Part shown: positions 49,226-58,718 of the stretch, piece after piece
How positions within the stretch are numbered: the first letter of the stretch is position 1
Layout: each line of letters opens with the position of its first letter
Assembly (NCBI RefSeq): GCF_050870875.2
Contig: NZ_CP194041.2
Span: 1,550,001 to 1,614,000 of the forward strand
Source: Agarivorans sp050870875
GTDB lineage: Bacteria; Pseudomonadota; Gammaproteobacteria; Enterobacterales; Celerinatantimonadaceae
Direction: 5' to 3'
Length of the DNA: 64,000 bases
Made by a program: the position numbers and the translations under genes
Notes under the pieces: generated by a model
Told to the model about the DNA's origin: nothing
Database searches by the model: none
Seen by the model: the letters and a program-made list of their open reading frames with translations, nothing else

Positions 49226-50428
49226 ATGACTAAAACCTTGGTTATTTTGGGTGTGACTGGTTCTATTGGTGCGAGTACCTTGAAAGTTGTGCGAGAAAAT
49301 CCTAACGCTTACCAGCTGTTTGGCGTAAGTGGGGGCTGGAATGTTGCTGCAATGCTGGCTATTTGTGTTGAGTTTCAGCCTAAATTTGCAGTTATGGCTG
49401 ACGCCGAAGGTAACCAGCAGCTCCGTATCGCTTTAAGAGATTTAGCGCTTGATACCGAAGTGCTTAGTGATGCTGACTCAATCGTTCAGTTAGCGGCAGA
49501 ACCTGAAGTTGATATGGTGATGGCGGCCATCGTTGGTGCTGCTGGTTTGTTACCGACTCTGGCAGCAGTTCAGGCAGGTAAAACAGTCTTATTGGCGAAC
49601 AAAGAAGCCTTGGTGATGAGTGGTGCCATTTTTATGGATGCTGCGCGTACTAGTGGTGCGAAAGTATTACCCGTTGATAGTGAACATAATGCCATCTATC
49701 AATGTATGCCTGAAGCGGTTCAGCAATCTCTGGGATACTGTGATTTAAAACAACAGGGTATCAATAAAATTTTGTTGACTGGTTCTGGTGGTCCATTTCT
49801 ACGTTCTGATGTTGCTATGCTTTCTAGCGTTACACCAAGGCAAGCCTGCGCACATCCCAATTGGAGTATGGGCCAAAAAATTTCGGTTGATTCTGCAACG
49901 ATGATGAATAAAGGTTTGGAGTATATTGAAGCGAAACGATTATTTAATACCCAACCAAAACAAATTGATGTGATTATTCATCCCCAATCGATTATTCACT
50001 CGATGGTGCAGTACTGCGATGGTTCGGTATTGGCGCAAATGGGCCAGCCGGATATGGCGACTCCAATTGCGCATGTGATGGCTTACCCACAGCGCCAAGT
50101 TTCGGGCGTAGCGCCTTTAGATTTTTTTAGCCTTGGAGAGTTAACCTTTACCCCTCCCGACTTTTCCCGTTATCCTTGTTTGAAGTTGGCGATCGATGCT
50201 TGTTATGACAGTCAAACAGCAACCACTTGTTTGAATGCCGCCAACGAGCAAGCCGTGAGTGCCTTTTTAGCGAAACGAATAAAATTCACACAGATCGCTG
50301 ACGTTGTAAGCGTTTGTTTAGATGATTTATCGTATATGGGTCAAGACTCGGAACTTTCGGTGTTACTTGAGGTCGACCAATGGGCACGAATGCACGCTGG
50401 TAAAGTGATAAAAAGGATCTGTGGATGA
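49226..50428 (+). CDS. dxr: 1-deoxy-D-xylulose 5-phosphate reductoisomerase
   Basis: First committed step of the MEP isoprenoid pathway, NADPH dependent. 400 residues with NADPH-binding GVTGSIGASTL (residues 8-18), LLANKEALVMSG, catalytic-site VDSEHNAIYQC and MNKGLEYIEAKRLF. It sits between cdsA and rseP (overlap of 4 bp, ATGA), the Shewanella-like order; in enterics it precedes uppS. Confidence 0.98.
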   Translation: MTKTLVILGVTGSIGASTLKVVRENPNAYQLFGVSGGWNVAAMLAICVEFQPKFAVMADAEGNQQLRIALRDLALDTEVLSDADSIVQLAAEPEVDMVMAAIVGAAGLLPTLAAVQAGKTVLLANKEALVMSGAIFMDAARTSGAKVLPVDSEHNAIYQCMPEAVQQSLGYCDLKQQGINKILLTGSGGPFLRSDVAMLSSVTPRQACAHPNWSMGQKISVDSATMMNKGLEYIEAKRLFNTQPKQIDVIIHPQSIIHSMVQYCDGSVLAQMGQPDMATPIAHVMAYPQRQVSGVAPLDFFSLGELTFTPPDFSRYPCLKLAIDACYDSQTATTCLNAANEQAVSAFLAKRIKFTQIADVVSVCLDDLSYMGQDSELSVLLEVDQWARMHAGKVIKRICG

Positions 50429-51777
50429 ACGATGTGATTTGGAATGCCTCCTTTTTTGTTATTACTTTGGGCATTTTGGTTACCGTACATGAATTTGGTC
50501 ACTTTTGGGTGGCTAGACGTTGTGGGGTAAAAGTTGAACGATTTTCGATCGGTTTTGGGAAGGCTCTTTGGCGGAAAACGGGTACGGATGGCACCGAGTA
50601 TGTGGTTGCGCTCATTCCTTTAGGTGGCTATGTTAAAATGCTTGATGAACGTGTCGCGCCAGTCGCAGCAGAGTTTCGTTCGCAAGCTTTCAATAATAAG
50701 AGTTTAACTCAGCGTAGTGCAATCGTTGCTGCTGGACCTGTAGCTAACTTCGCTCTGGCAATTTTGGCTTTTTGGTTGATGTTTGTGATTGGTGTTCCTG
50801 CGGTTAAACCAATTTTGGGCGATATCGAAGCCAATAGTGTGGCGAGTCAAGCGGGTTTACGTGCGGGTCAGGAGATCATTGCTATTGCTGATCAGCGCAC
50901 CCTAGATTGGGAGAGTGTCAACCTTGCTTTAGTGAGTCACCTCGGTAGTGACTCATTAGCCTTTAAAGTGAGACAAGCAGACTCCAGCCGAGAATCTACG
51001 ATAATTTTGGATACTCAGGATTGGCACTTAGATAGTCAGCAACAGAGCCCCATCCTGAGTTTAGGCCTACGGCCATATAGTCCAGAAGTTTCTTTACTGG
51101 TGGCTCAGGTGGTGAATGGTAAGCCTGCAGACCTAGCGGGGATTCAAGTGGGTGACCGCTTAGTGGCTGTTGATGGCCAAAGATTAAGCCAGTGGCAAGA
51201 GTTTGTTAAATATGTTCAGGCTAGGCCTTCACAAACAATACAATTAGAGTTGGCTAGGAATGGACAAAAGCAACTGATTAGTATTTCTCCGGAGAGTCGA
51301 GAGTATCAAGGTGTTGTCACCGGATATGTCGGTTTAGCACCAGAAGTGGCGAACTACCCAGAAGAATATCGTATTGATTTACATTATGGTTTTTTTGAAT
51401 CAATTGGTAAATCCTTGGAACGAACTTGGCATTTAAGTAAATTGACCATCGTAATGATTGGTAAATTAGTGACAGGGGTTGTTTCATTAGATAACCTTAG
51501 CGGCCCAATCTCTATTGCTAAGGGTGCGGGAGCAACGGCTGATTATGGTTTAGTTTATTTTTTAGGGTTTATAGCCTTGGTCAGTATCAATTTGGGCATT
51601 ATTAATCTATTTCCATTGCCGGTACTTGATGGTGGTCATTTGGTATTTTTTGCGATTGAAGCGGTGACAGGTAAACCGGTTTCAGAGCGTGTACAAGAGA
51701 TAGGTTTTAGGATCGGTGCAGCATTAGTCATGGCGCTTATGGGGCTGGCTATTTTTAACGATGTTATGCGCTTATAA
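50425..51777 (+). CDS. rseP: Site-2 zinc metalloprotease RseP
   Basis: Intramembrane protease that cuts RseA in the sigma-E envelope stress cascade and clears signal peptides. 450 residues. Zinc motif HEFGH at residues 22-26 in the first transmembrane helix and LPVLDGGHLVF near the C-terminus supply the active site. Two PDZ domains occupy about residues 115-300 (GLRAGQEIIAI, GIQVGDRLVAVDGQ). The start overlaps the dxr stop. bamA follows, so stress sensing and outer-membrane assembly genes are co-located. Confidence 0.98.
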   Translation: MNDVIWNASFFVITLGILVTVHEFGHFWVARRCGVKVERFSIGFGKALWRKTGTDGTEYVVALIPLGGYVKMLDERVAPVAAEFRSQAFNNKSLTQRSAIVAAGPVANFALAILAFWLMFVIGVPAVKPILGDIEANSVASQAGLRAGQEIIAIADQRTLDWESVNLALVSHLGSDSLAFKVRQADSSRESTIILDTQDWHLDSQQQSPILSLGLRPYSPEVSLLVAQVVNGKPADLAGIQVGDRLVAVDGQRLSQWQEFVKYVQARPSQTIQLELARNGQKQLISISPESREYQGVVTGYVGLAPEVANYPEEYRIDLHYGFFESIGKSLERTWHLSKLTIVMIGKLVTGVVSLDNLSGPISIAKGAGATADYGLVYFLGFIALVSINLGIINLFPLPVLDGGHLVFFAIEAVTGKPVSERVQEIGFRIGAALVMALMGLAIFNDVMRL

Positions 51778-51805
51778 CAAATTTAATAGGACGTTTTCTT
51801 TTCTT

Positions 51806-54235
51806 ATGTTCAAAAAGCAGTTAGTTGTTGGACTCATTCTGGCTTGTATTACTGGTTCATCTTTTGCTGAAAGTGAATCTGCGTTTACGGTTGCAGACAT
51901 TCGTATTGAAGGATTACAACGGGTTTCGTTGGGGGCCGCGTTATTACAGATTCCGCTACGCATTGGTGATGACGTTGATAGTGGGCAAATCAGCGATAGC
52001 ATTAAGCGTTTATATGGCAGTGGTAATTTCGAAGATGTTAAAGTCTTTCGCGATGACCAGACCCTGATCTTTAAAGTCTTAGAAAGACCGACTGTGAGTA
52101 ATATTGAATACTCAGGTAACAAAGATATTAAAACTGAGCAGTTGGAAGAGTCGTTGCGCTCTTCTGGGATCAAAGTGGGTGAACCATTAGATAAGACCAA
52201 TTTACGCAATATTGAAAAGAGCCTCGAAGACTTTTATTACAGTGTTGGTAAATACAGCGCTCGGGTAACGGCCATTGTCACGCCGCTTCCACGCAACAGG
52301 GTTGATTTGAAATTTAACTTTCAGGAAGGCCTTTCAGCTGAAATTCAACAAATCAATATTATTGGCAATAAGAAATTTTCTTCAGGAGAGTTACTGAAGC
52401 GCATTAGTCTGACCGACCGAGCCCCTTGGTGGAATATTCTAGCCGATAAAAAATACCAAAAACAGAAATTGGCTGGTGATTTAGAAACGATCAATAGCTT
52501 CTATTATGACCGGGGTTATATCAGGTTTAAGGTGGACTCGACCCAAGTTGCGTTAACGCCAGATAAAAAAGGTATCTATATCACCATCAACGTTGATGAG
52601 GGCGAGATCTATAAGGTCGAAAAAGTCGAGCTTTCTGGTAACCTTTTGGATAAAGGTGACGAGATGAATGGCTTAGTGACAATTAAGCCTGACGATACAT
52701 ACAGTGGGGCCGAAGTGACTAAAACGGAAGACTTGTTGTCTAAGTTTTTAGGTCGTTATGGTTATGCTTATCCACAGGTGAATGTCTTTCCTGTGATAAA
52801 TGATGAAGATAAAACGGTAGTCCTTAATATTAATGTTGACCCTGGGAATCGTATTTATGTACGCCGGGTTAACTTTAGTGGCAATACCATTACCAAAGAT
52901 GAAGTTCTACGTCGCGAGATGCGACAATTTGAGGGCACTTGGTTATCCAGTCGTTTGGTCGAACAGTCGCGCTCGCGTTTAAGTCGTCTTGGTTTTTTTG
53001 AAACGGTAGAAGTTGAGACGGTAAAAGTTCCAGGAACCAATGATAAAGTCGATGTTAATTTCTCAGTGAAAGAGCAGCCGTCGGGCTCGTTTAACGCGGG
53101 GATCGGTTTTGGTACAGAATCCGGTCTGAGTTTATCTGCTGGGGTACAGCAAGATAACTTTTTGGGAACGGGTAACAAAGCAGGGGTTAATGTTAGTACC
53201 AATAAGTATTCGAAAAATTTCGATGTGAATTTCACCGACCCCTATTTTACCAAAGACGGGGTTAGTTTTGGTGGTCGTTTCTACTACACCGATTTTGAGG
53301 CCTCAGAAGCAGGGATCGTCGATTATAATAACGAAACAATTGGCTTGCGAGGCACATTAGGTTTTCCGGTGAATGAAGATAACCGTTTAAGTTTAAGCCT
53401 TGGACTGGAGCAAAATAAAATTTCGCAATTGAACGCTTATGCTCAGGTTCAACAGTTCTGGAATATTTATTCCAATCACCGTAATGATGATGGCTCGTTA
53501 ACTTTCCTGAGTCTTGATACAACACTGGGTTGGACGCGAAATACCTTGAATAATGGTTCGATGCCCACTTCTGGTTCGTCTCAATCCTTTAATACTAAAA
53601 TAACGGTGCCGAGCTCAGATGTTCAGTATTTCAAAATGAGTTTTGATACCCGTCACTTTTTCCCGATTACCGATAATCATGATTGGACCTTCTCTCTGCG
53701 AGGCAAAGTTGGCTATGGTAACGGTTATGGGCAAGTTGACGGCAATGACCAAATATTACCATTTTTTGAAAACTTCTATGCCGGTGGTTATTCAAGCCTT
53801 AGAGGTTTCCGTTCTAATTCTGTCGGTCCCCGAGCGCTATATGTAGTTGGTGCTGGTGGTAGCAATCAAATCGCAGCTTCCGAAGATTCGGTGGGTGGTA
53901 ATGCGATTGCCGTCGGTAGCGCGGAAATAATTTTCCCGACGCCGTTTTTAGATGAAGCCTATATTCGTCAAGTGCGCAGCTCTGCTTTTGTCGATGTTGG
54001 TACGGTATGGGATACTGAATTTGATTATGATAAGTACAGTCAAATGCAGTGTACAAGCTATTGTGAGCGCTTTGGTGATTACTCGTCACTCGATAGGATC
54101 CGAGCGTCTGTTGGGGTATCGATTCAATGGCTCTCGCCGATGGGCCCCTTGGTATTCTCATTAGCTAAACCAATTAAGAGTTATGAGGGCGATCGCTCAG
54201 AAACGTTCTCGTTTAATATTGGCCAAACTTTTTAA
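51806..54235 (+). CDS. bamA: Outer membrane protein assembly factor BamA
   Basis: Core of the BAM complex that folds beta-barrel proteins into the outer membrane. 809 residues: signal peptide (1-21, ending GSSFA), five POTRA domains (about 25-425) and a 16-strand barrel (about 426-809), with the conserved barrel motif GGYSSLRGFRSNSVGPR in loop 6 and terminal FNIGQTF. Two cysteines in a loop (MQCTSYC) resemble the enteric pair. I start at the ATG at 51806, where the signal peptide begins; the longer frame from 51761 overlaps rseP. Confidence 0.98.
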   Translation: MFKKQLVVGLILACITGSSFAESESAFTVADIRIEGLQRVSLGAALLQIPLRIGDDVDSGQISDSIKRLYGSGNFEDVKVFRDDQTLIFKVLERPTVSNIEYSGNKDIKTEQLEESLRSSGIKVGEPLDKTNLRNIEKSLEDFYYSVGKYSARVTAIVTPLPRNRVDLKFNFQEGLSAEIQQINIIGNKKFSSGELLKRISLTDRAPWWNILADKKYQKQKLAGDLETINSFYYDRGYIRFKVDSTQVALTPDKKGIYITINVDEGEIYKVEKVELSGNLLDKGDEMNGLVTIKPDDTYSGAEVTKTEDLLSKFLGRYGYAYPQVNVFPVINDEDKTVVLNINVDPGNRIYVRRVNFSGNTITKDEVLRREMRQFEGTWLSSRLVEQSRSRLSRLGFFETVEVETVKVPGTNDKVDVNFSVKEQPSGSFNAGIGFGTESGLSLSAGVQQDNFLGTGNKAGVNVSTNKYSKNFDVNFTDPYFTKDGVSFGGRFYYTDFEASEAGIVDYNNETIGLRGTLGFPVNEDNRLSLSLGLEQNKISQLNAYAQVQQFWNIYSNHRNDDGSLTFLSLDTTLGWTRNTLNNGSMPTSGSSQSFNTKITVPSSDVQYFKMSFDTRHFFPITDNHDWTFSLRGKVGYGNGYGQVDGNDQILPFFENFYAGGYSSLRGFRSNSVGPRALYVVGAGGSNQIAASEDSVGGNAIAVGSAEIIFPTPFLDEAYIRQVRSSAFVDVGTVWDTEFDYDKYSQMQCTSYCERFGDYSSLDRIRASVGVSIQWLSPMGPLVFSLAKPIKSYEGDRSETFSFNIGQTF

Positions 54236-54256
54236 TTTTGATTTAGGAGTCATCTT

Positions 54257-54766
54257 TTGAAAAAACTAATTACTGCTGTTGCCTTAGCTGCAACGATCAG
54301 CATCCCTAGCTTTAGCGTGCTTGCTGATACCAAGATTGCTGTGATCAATATCGCAGAGGTGTTTAAGCAGTTACCACAGCGAGATGCATTACAGAAAAGC
54401 TTGAAAGACGAATTTGAAGTGCGAGTACAAGCGGTTCGTTCTTTAGAAGCCGAAATGCAGCGTTTGTATGATAAGCGTGAGAAAGATGGTGAATTGTTGG
54501 GTCAGCAAGAGGTGACCAAAATAACCCGTCAATTAGAAACCATGCAGGCTGAGTATAAAATTAAGCGTAAAAACTTAGAAGAAGATCAGCGTCGTCGCGG
54601 TGCCGAAGAGCAGCAAAAACTGATGGTTAAAGTTCAAGATGCGGTTGTTGCCGTTTCTAAATCTAAAGGTTATGACTTGGTATTGCCGTTAGATGCGACA
54701 GCCTATTCAGTTGATGCATTAGATATTACTAAACAAGTTATTCAACAAGTGAGTAAGAGCAAGTAA
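54257..54766 (+). CDS. skp: Periplasmic chaperone Skp/OmpH
   Basis: Trimeric periplasmic chaperone that carries unfolded outer-membrane proteins to BAM. 169 residues: signal peptide to about residue 23 (SVLA), DTKIAVINIAEVFKQLP beta segment, long coiled-coil tentacles (about 45-120, rich in Glu/Lys/Gln) and a C-terminal beta segment. The start is TTG at 54257, with AGGAG seven bases upstream. It follows bamA by 21 bp and precedes lpxD by 2 bp. Confidence 0.96.
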   Translation: MKKLITAVALAATISIPSFSVLADTKIAVINIAEVFKQLPQRDALQKSLKDEFEVRVQAVRSLEAEMQRLYDKREKDGELLGQQEVTKITRQLETMQAEYKIKRKNLEEDQRRRGAEEQQKLMVKVQDAVVAVSKSKGYDLVLPLDATAYSVDALDITKQVIQQVSKSK

Positions 54767-54768
54767 CT

Positions 54769-55794
54769 ATGTCTTTGAGCCTTGGCCAAATTGCTGAGCA
54801 GCTTGGCTTATCTATAAAAGGGAACGCAGAGCAAATTATTACTCGTATTGCGCCTTTTGAAATAGCCAGTGAGCAAGAAATTAGTTTTTTAACTAATGCG
54901 AAATACAAGCCTTTGTTGGCCAGTTGTAAGGCTGGTGCCTTAATCTTGAGTCCGAGCGATGCAGCGGATTTCACTGGCAATGTATTACTGAGTGATGATC
55001 CTTATGTGAGCTACGCTTTACTCGCTCAGCTATTTGATAACACCCCTCGCTGTGCAACCGGTGTTGCTGATAGTGCCGTGATTGGTGAAGACGTTCAGTT
55101 GGGTAAAGACGTTAGTATTGGCCCGAATGCGGTCATCGAAAGTGGTGTTATTCTTGGTGATGGTGTACAAGTTGGTGCCGGTTGTTTTATTGGCTGTTCT
55201 GCAAAAATCGGAGCCAATACTAAGTTGTGGCCAAATAGTTGTATTTACCACCGCGTTGAATTAGGCCGTGATTGTCTGATCCAAAGTAACACCGTGATCG
55301 GTAGCGATGGCTTTGGTTATGCCAATAAGCAAGGTCAATGGCTTAAGATCCCTCAAGCCGGTAGCGTTGTGATTGGCGATAAAGTTGAGATCGGCGCTTC
55401 CGTATCGATCGACCGAGGCGCTTTAGACAACACGATTATCGAAGACAACGTCATCATCGATAACCAAGTGCATATTGCACATAATGTGACGATTGGTTGT
55501 GGTACCGCCATTGCGGGGACCACTGGTATTGCCGGAAGTACTCATATTGGCCGTTATTGTATTATTGGTGGTGGTGTTGGTATTAATGGCCATATTAGTA
55601 TTTGTGATCATGTTACGGTTACAGGTTATTCGATGGTGACTAAATCGATTAGTGAGCCAGGTATGTTCTCTTCTGGCATGCCAATCCAAGCAAATCGACA
55701 ATGGCGGAAGTCGATGGCTCGTTTAACTCAAATAGACGAGATGCATAAACGTATTGTGAGCTTAGAGCGTAAATTAGACGCACAGCAAGATTAA
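54769..55794 (+). CDS. lpxD: UDP-3-O-acylglucosamine N-acyltransferase LpxD
   Basis: Third step of lipid A synthesis. 341 residues: N-terminal uridine-binding domain (1-100), left-handed beta-helix of hexapeptide repeats (IGEDVQLGKDVSIGPNAVI), catalytic histidine in DNQVHIAHNVTIG (about residue 240) and a C-terminal helix. It lies in the skp-lpxD-fabZ-lpxA run with tiny spacers. Confidence 0.98.
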   Translation: MSLSLGQIAEQLGLSIKGNAEQIITRIAPFEIASEQEISFLTNAKYKPLLASCKAGALILSPSDAADFTGNVLLSDDPYVSYALLAQLFDNTPRCATGVADSAVIGEDVQLGKDVSIGPNAVIESGVILGDGVQVGAGCFIGCSAKIGANTKLWPNSCIYHRVELGRDCLIQSNTVIGSDGFGYANKQGQWLKIPQAGSVVIGDKVEIGASVSIDRGALDNTIIEDNVIIDNQVHIAHNVTIGCGTAIAGTTGIAGSTHIGRYCIIGGGVGINGHISICDHVTVTGYSMVTKSISEPGMFSSGMPIQANRQWRKSMARLTQIDEMHKRIVSLERKLDAQQD

Positions 55795-55811
55795 AAACTT
55801 AGGAATAGATT

Positions 55812-56267
55812 GTGACCAGTAAATTAAATCGCTTAGAAATTCAAGATATTATGGAATTATTACCGCATCGGTATCCATTCCTGTTAGTTGATCGAGTCCT
55901 TGATTTCGAAGCCGGAAAAACCTTACATGCGGTTAAAAATGTGACTTATAATGAACCGTTTTTTACTGGACATTTTCCTAGTCAACCAGTGTTTCCCGGT
56001 GTTTTAATATTAGAAGCTTTAGCCCAATGTACTGGGATTCTGGCCTTTAAATCAACCACAAAACCTGCAGAAAACGAGCTTTACTATTTTGCAGGTATTG
56101 ATGGTGCGCGTTTTAAAAGACCTGTCGGGCCAGGGGATGTATTACATTTGGAAGTTGAATTGTTACGTGACCGTCGAGGCGTGGGTAAGTTTAATTGTGT
56201 CGCTAAAGTCGACGATGAAGTGGTCTGTAGTGCCGAAATTATGTGTGCTCGCCGCGCTTTCAAATAG
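55812..56267 (+). CDS. fabZ: 3-hydroxyacyl-[acyl-carrier-protein] dehydratase FabZ
   Basis: Dehydrates 3-hydroxyacyl-ACP in fatty-acid elongation, competing with LpxA for 3-hydroxy acids. 151 residues, hot-dog fold, catalytic His54 (TGHFPSQPVFPG) and Glu68 (LEALAQ). The start is GTG at 55812 behind AGGA. It is embedded between lpxD and lpxA as usual. Confidence 0.98.
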   Translation: MTSKLNRLEIQDIMELLPHRYPFLLVDRVLDFEAGKTLHAVKNVTYNEPFFTGHFPSQPVFPGVLILEALAQCTGILAFKSTTKPAENELYYFAGIDGARFKRPVGPGDVLHLEVELLRDRRGVGKFNCVAKVDDEVVCSAEIMCARRAFK

Positions 56268-56279
56268 GTAGAACAAGTT

Positions 56280-57068
56280 ATGATAGACAGTACTGCAGTC
56301 ATCCATCCTAGCGCGATCATTGAGGGTGATGTAAACATTGGGGCAAATACCCAAGTGGGCGCTTTTACCATTATTCGTGGTGATGTGGAAATTGGTGAAA
56401 ACTGTCAGATTGCCTCGCATATTGTGATTAAAGGGCACACTAAAATTGGCAAAAATAACCGTATTTTTCAGTTTGCCTCGGTAGGAGAAGATTGCCAAGA
56501 TCTGAAATATGCGGGTGAAGATACTTATCTTGAAATTGGCGATAATAATACCATCCGTGAAAGTGTTACGATCCACCGTGGTACAGCCCAAGATAAAAGT
56601 ATCACTAAAATCGGTAACAATTGCTTATTTATGATTAACGCTCATGTTGCTCATGATTGTGTGGTTGGTAACGGTTGTATTTTTGCGAATAACGCGACCT
56701 TGGCTGGCCATGTCACGATTGGCGATAATGTTATTTTTGGGGGGCAGGCTGCGATCCATCAGTTTGGCAAAGTTGGTTCTTACGCATTTGTGGGTGGCTG
56801 CGCTGCGGTAAATAAAGACATTCCTCCTTACGTGATGGCTGTGGGTAACTACGCGCGACCAGTTGCGGTGAATACCGAAGGCTTATTACGTCGCGGTTTT
56901 AGTAAGGATGCCATTAAGGCTATTCGCCAAGCGTATAAGGTGTTGTACCGTAGTGGTAATACGCTAGAGCAAGCTTTGACCCAGATAGAGCTTTCCGCTG
57001 AGCAATTTCCTGAGGTGAAATTACTAGCTGATTTCCTTAAAGAAAACGGTCGTGGCATCGTTCGCTAA
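56280..57068 (+). CDS. lpxA: UDP-N-acetylglucosamine O-acyltransferase LpxA
   Basis: First step of lipid A synthesis. 262 residues: left-handed beta-helix with hexapeptide repeats (residues 1-190), catalytic His125 within NAHVAHDCVVGNG, and a C-terminal helical domain (RRGFSKDAIKAIRQAYKVLY). It ends at 57068; unlike in most relatives lpxB does not follow at once but after 474 bp. Confidence 0.98.
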   Translation: MIDSTAVIHPSAIIEGDVNIGANTQVGAFTIIRGDVEIGENCQIASHIVIKGHTKIGKNNRIFQFASVGEDCQDLKYAGEDTYLEIGDNNTIRESVTIHRGTAQDKSITKIGNNCLFMINAHVAHDCVVGNGCIFANNATLAGHVTIGDNVIFGGQAAIHQFGKVGSYAFVGGCAAVNKDIPPYVMAVGNYARPVAVNTEGLLRRGFSKDAIKAIRQAYKVLYRSGNTLEQALTQIELSAEQFPEVKLLADFLKENGRGIVR

Positions 57069-57542
57069 TGAGGTCTATTTAAACCGATCATTATGGGGTT
57101 TGATTTGCCAAAGCCCATAATGATGACGTCCTACGAGTATCGCTCAAAAGCAAATTTGAGCATCAAAGCATCCTCCCGCACGGCATTTTAAATTCTATTC
57201 TCCATTTCTTATATATAAGACCCGGCATTGGCCTTATTCGCCTATTTGTTGCACCGGTTTGCGGATCTTCAGAGAGAAGGGTTTTTAGCTGCTAATTAAA
57301 CAAAAGGCTGCGACACGGTTTTAATGAAAGGAGTGGGGTCTGCTCAGAAGTGAAGCAAGTAAGCGCCTATCGATGACGATGTGCCGAGGGGCTGCTCGGA
57401 ATATGCTCAGGCATTTTTATTTGCTTGTGGTATTATGCTGGCGGCTGTTTAGATGGCTTAATTTGCTTACTGTTCTAAACTATTTATTTTGCTCGCCAAT
57501 GAGCCCAATATGTGAATGTTCGAGTCTTAAAAATATAACGTA
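57069..57542. other. 474-bp apparently non-coding gap between lpxA and lpxB
   Basis: No gene-like frame on either strand; the longest plausible stretch is about 25 codons without a start (57366-57446). It holds a 36-bp interrupted hairpin (57088-57123), a smaller one GCTCAAA/TTTGAGC (57142-57161), and CCGAG/CTCGG near 57382-57397. It could be a degraded gene, an RNA gene or a repeat insertion; I cannot tell which. Confidence 0.55.
57088..57123. repeat. Interrupted hairpin after lpxA
   Basis: TCATTATGGG (57088-57097) / CCCATAATGA (57114-57123), with an inner TTTG/CAAA pair across a single G-G mismatch and a six-base loop. No T run follows. Confidence 0.65.
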
Positions 57543-58688
57543 ATGATAAATAAAGATAATTTACACATTGCCATTGTTGTTGGCGAAGTTTCCGGTGATA
57601 TTTTAGGGGCCGGTTTAATTGCAGCGCTGAAGCAGTATTATCCTAATGCTCGCTTTTCAGGTATTGCAGGGCCATTGATGCAAGCACAAGGTTGTGAGCC
57701 ATTATTCGATATGGAAGAGCTCTCGGTGATGGGCCTAGTGGAAGTATTAGGACGTTTGCCGCGGATCTTAAAAATACGTAAGCAACTCATTTCGCATTAT
57801 TTAGCAACACCTCCCGATGTATATATTGGAATTGATGCACCTGATTTTAATTTGGGTGTTGAACTGAAATTACATAAACAAGGGATAAAGACCGTTCATT
57901 ACGTGAGTCCTTCGGTTTGGGCATGGAAGCAGAAACGAGTCTTTAAAATTAAGCAAGGCTGCAATAAGATTTTGGTATTTTTACCCTTTGAAAAAGATTT
58001 TTATCAGCGTTTTGATGTTCCCTGTGAGTTCATCGGTCATACCTTGGCCGACCAAATACCATTGGACAATCCTCAGTTGCCGGCAACTCAGCAATTGGGT
58101 TTAGACCCGCATCGTCAAGTTTTGGCAATTTTGCCGGGAAGCCGCAATGCCGAAATTGCACTACTCAGCCCGGTTTTTTTAGATGTAGCAAAACGCTTGT
58201 CGGCAGAGCTCCCCGGCTTGCAGCTTGTCGCCCCGATGGTCAACCAGAGAAGGCGTCAACAGTTTGAGTTATTGATCGCGGAACATGCCCCCGACTTAGA
58301 TATTTTGTTGCTGGATGGTCAAGCGCGGATGGCGATGATAGCCGCAGATGCGATTTTGTTAGCCTCCGGGACGGCAACATTGGAAGCGATGTTGGTGAAG
58401 CGTCCAATGGTGGTGGCTTACCGATTTAAAGCGCTAACTTATCGAATCGCCAAGTTAATTGTAAAAGCTAAATTTGCCGCTTTACCTAATCTATTAGCGG
58501 ATAACATGATTGTTCAAGAGTTCGTGCAAGATGATTGTACCAGTGACAATATTGTTGCGGAACTCAGTCGTTTGTTAAGTGGGGATAATCGTCAATTATT
58601 GGCCAAGTTTACTCAGTTACATCAAATTATTCGGTGCGGTGCCGATCAAAAAGCAGCTAAAGCCGTGATTGATGTGATCAATAGCTAA
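57543..58688 (+). CDS. lpxB: Lipid-A-disaccharide synthase LpxB
   Basis: Glycosyltransferase (GT19) joining UDP-diacylglucosamine and lipid X. 381 residues with IVVGEVSGDILGAGL at the N-terminus, SPSVWAWKQKRVFKI, LLPGSRNAEI-type segment (LAILPGSRNAEI) and SGTATLEAMLVKRPMVVAYR near the C-terminus. It follows the 474-bp gap, so it needs its own promoter or long readthrough. rnhB follows after 30 bp. Confidence 0.98.
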   Translation: MINKDNLHIAIVVGEVSGDILGAGLIAALKQYYPNARFSGIAGPLMQAQGCEPLFDMEELSVMGLVEVLGRLPRILKIRKQLISHYLATPPDVYIGIDAPDFNLGVELKLHKQGIKTVHYVSPSVWAWKQKRVFKIKQGCNKILVFLPFEKDFYQRFDVPCEFIGHTLADQIPLDNPQLPATQQLGLDPHRQVLAILPGSRNAEIALLSPVFLDVAKRLSAELPGLQLVAPMVNQRRRQQFELLIAEHAPDLDILLLDGQARMAMIAADAILLASGTATLEAMLVKRPMVVAYRFKALTYRIAKLIVKAKFAALPNLLADNMIVQEFVQDDCTSDNIVAELSRLLSGDNRQLLAKFTQLHQIIRCGADQKAAKAVIDVINS

Positions 58689-58718
58689 ACTCTGGCGTTG
58701 CCCTTCATTGGAGTATTC

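Noticed and set aside
57366..57446. Short hydrophobic reading stretch (ending FACGIMLAAV) between lpxA and lpxB
   Set aside because: About 25 codons, bounded by a stop, no start codon or ribosome-binding site; too little to call a gene remnant.
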